Source: Pseudodesulfovibrio sp.
Lineage (GTDB): Bacteria; Desulfobacterota; Desulfovibrionia; Desulfovibrionales; Desulfovibrionaceae
DNA: 6,758 nucleotides
NCBI GenBank assembly: GCA_022712815.1
Contig: JAFLJW010000467.1
Location: forward strand, 1-6,758
Reading direction: 5' to 3'
Numbering within the stretch: position 1 is the stretch's first letter; every line of letters starts with the position of its first letter. This document shows, piece after piece, positions 5,801 to 6,758 of the stretch. The notes beneath the pieces are model-generated. The model worked only from the letters and a program-made list of their open reading frames with translations. It did no database searches and was not told the DNA's origin. A program made the translations under genes and the position numbers.

Positions 5801-6676
5801 ATGACTAGCGTTACCCCTACAGATGCTTGGGATTTCTACTTGGAGAACAGAGGATCGAAATTGGCTGGCCGAAAGACTGATGAGTCGAGATGGCAACTTC
5901 ATGTTGACCCTTACGTGGGAGATGTTCCCTTTCCTGAGATAAGAGCCATGAATATTTTGAGGTGGCGAAGAAAGCTTGAGACTAAAGGACTGAGTCCGCA
6001 GACCGTGAAGCACTGCATGGGGTTGCTTAGGCGAGTTGCTAGATTTGCCAGCAAATGGGACTACTATACTGGCCCGATCCCACATTTTGAGTTGCCTACG
6101 GTCCACAATACGCGCACCCGCATCCTCTCCCCAGGGGAAGGAAAGGTTTTGCTTGATGAGCTGTCTCGTAGATCGCGCTTGTGGCATAATATCTGTCTAT
6201 TTGCCTTAAATACGGGTTTACGTGCTAACGAAATTTTTACTTTACGCAAATTTAATATATCCTCTGATCTAGAGTTTGTCTACATAATAGACCAGCGGCC
6301 AGGGATAAGCAAAACAGTGTCCAGGGCATTGCCCTTAAATGCCTCAGCCCAAGGTGTAGCTCAACAGTATCTGGCCGAGGGCAAGGGGCAAGCACTGTTT
6401 CAATACCCAAATGACCGCTCAATCTCCGCTGTGAGCTCATCATTTGAACGAGCCGTAAGAGCATGTCGCTTCAATATTGGTGTTAAAGATCGTTTGCAAC
6501 GGGTGGTCTTTCACACCTTACGGCATACGTTCGCTTCCCGTCTTGTTCAGAATGGAGTCAGCCTACAAATCGTATGTGACCTGTTGGGGCATAAGAGTCT
6601 TAAAACGACCATGAGGTATGCTAAGCTGGATATGTCGCAGACACAGGGGGCAGTGAGGCTTCTTGATCATATTTAA
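5801..6676 (+). CDS. Tyrosine recombinase / integrase of an integrative element
   Basis: A 291-residue site-specific recombinase expected to integrate and excise the element next to the tRNA. Residues 1 to about 95 form a helical core-binding domain (the AWDFYLENR and TVKHCMGLLRRVARFA helices). The catalytic domain carries the expected set: R141 in NTGLRANEI, K171 in the beta-hairpin before RALPL, H238 and R241 in FHTLRHTF, H264 in LLGHKSL, and the nucleophile Y273 in TMRYAKL. Many element integrases of this type run 350-400 residues with an N-terminal arm-binding domain of about 60-90 residues; none is present here, and an in-frame stop lies just before the start. Composition differs from the neighbouring genes: about 47% GC by hand count, and 12 of 29 arginines use AGA or AGG. 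The gene reads away from the tRNA into the presumed element. XerC/D-type housekeeping recombinases are an alternative of similar length, but the tRNA-adjacent location argues against that. Confidence 0.93.
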   Translation: MTSVTPTDAWDFYLENRGSKLAGRKTDESRWQLHVDPYVGDVPFPEIRAMNILRWRRKLETKGLSPQTVKHCMGLLRRVARFASKWDYYTGPIPHFELPTVHNTRTRILSPGEGKVLLDELSRRSRLWHNICLFALNTGLRANEIFTLRKFNISSDLEFVYIIDQRPGISKTVSRALPLNASAQGVAQQYLAEGKGQALFQYPNDRSISAVSSSFERAVRACRFNIGVKDRLQRVVFHTLRHTFASRLVQNGVSLQIVCDLLGHKSLKTTMRYAKLDMSQTQGAVRLLDHI

Positions 6677-6758
6677 GAGGTTGCCAAGTTGGGTCAGGAT
6701 TGCTGGAGTCATAATCACGGAGAGGGGGGTATTTGTGTTTTGCCTGTGGATATAATCT
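6677..6758. other. Non-coding tail after the recombinase gene
   Basis: These 82 bases show no coding frame, no hairpin with a T tract and no second copy of the tRNA 3' end. The only notable string is a perfect TATAAT at 6751-6756, the -10 consensus, right at the window edge. No -35 hexamer is visible at 16-18 bases upstream, and it does not have the TGn extension. If it is a promoter, it would drive the next gene of the element. Confidence 0.4.

Noticed and set aside
5540..6187. Minus-strand open frame of 215 codons with GGFEPPAVGLEGRCS
   Set aside because: That segment is the reverse translation of the tRNA; the remainder is antisense to the recombinase. A common false annotation.
6677..6758. 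Second attachment site copy of the tRNA 3' end
   Set aside because: I compared this tail with 5634-5661 and found no matching stretch; the far end must lie outside the window.
1..6758. CRISPR array, insertion sequence, toxin-antitoxin pair or in-frame selenocysteine TGA
   Set aside because: No regularly spaced repeats, terminal inverted repeats with a transposase, small gene pairs or interrupted frames continuing past TGA were seen.

Overview
The window looks like chromosome from a sulfate-reducing deltaproteobacterium of the Desulfovibrio/Pseudodesulfovibrio type. This placement is inferred from remembered resemblance of the proteins (a FecR-fold protein with a glycine-rich tail, the N-terminus of FolC, SelA), from GC in the mid-to-upper 50s in the lines I sampled, and from the presence of selenocysteine machinery. 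No database search was possible.

Layout: (1) 1-1348, plus strand: the 3' part of a FecR-domain gene cut by the window edge, then a small lipoprotein gene with three Sel1-like repeats. (2) 1366-1401: a near-perfect hairpin with A and T tracts on its two sides, a terminator shared by the convergent genes. (3) 1428-5461, minus strand: a tight operon folC - selA - M18 aminopeptidase, with gaps of 14 and 9 bases. FolC makes and polyglutamylates folates, SelA converts Ser-tRNA(Sec) to Sec-tRNA(Sec), and the last gene trims peptides. (4) 5585-5661, plus strand: a complete tRNA-Arg with anticodon TCT and an encoded CCA, followed by a hairpin terminator. (5) 5801-6676, plus strand: a short tyrosine recombinase with all expected catalytic residues, lower GC (about 47% by hand count) and many AGA/AGG codons.

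The tRNA/recombinase junction is the classic left edge of an integrative element inserted at a tRNA 3' end. The cargo and the far attachment site lie beyond base 6758, so the kind of element cannot be told. Everything left of the tRNA reads as ordinary core genome.

I do not see a convincing undescribed system inside this window. The points most worth following are the element that begins at the tRNA, the short recombinase, the structured 139-base gap between tRNA and recombinase, the link between AGA/AGG use and the AGA-reading target tRNA, and the FecR/Sel1 gene pair. No stretch longer than 300 bases lacks a gene; the largest gap is 5662-5800.
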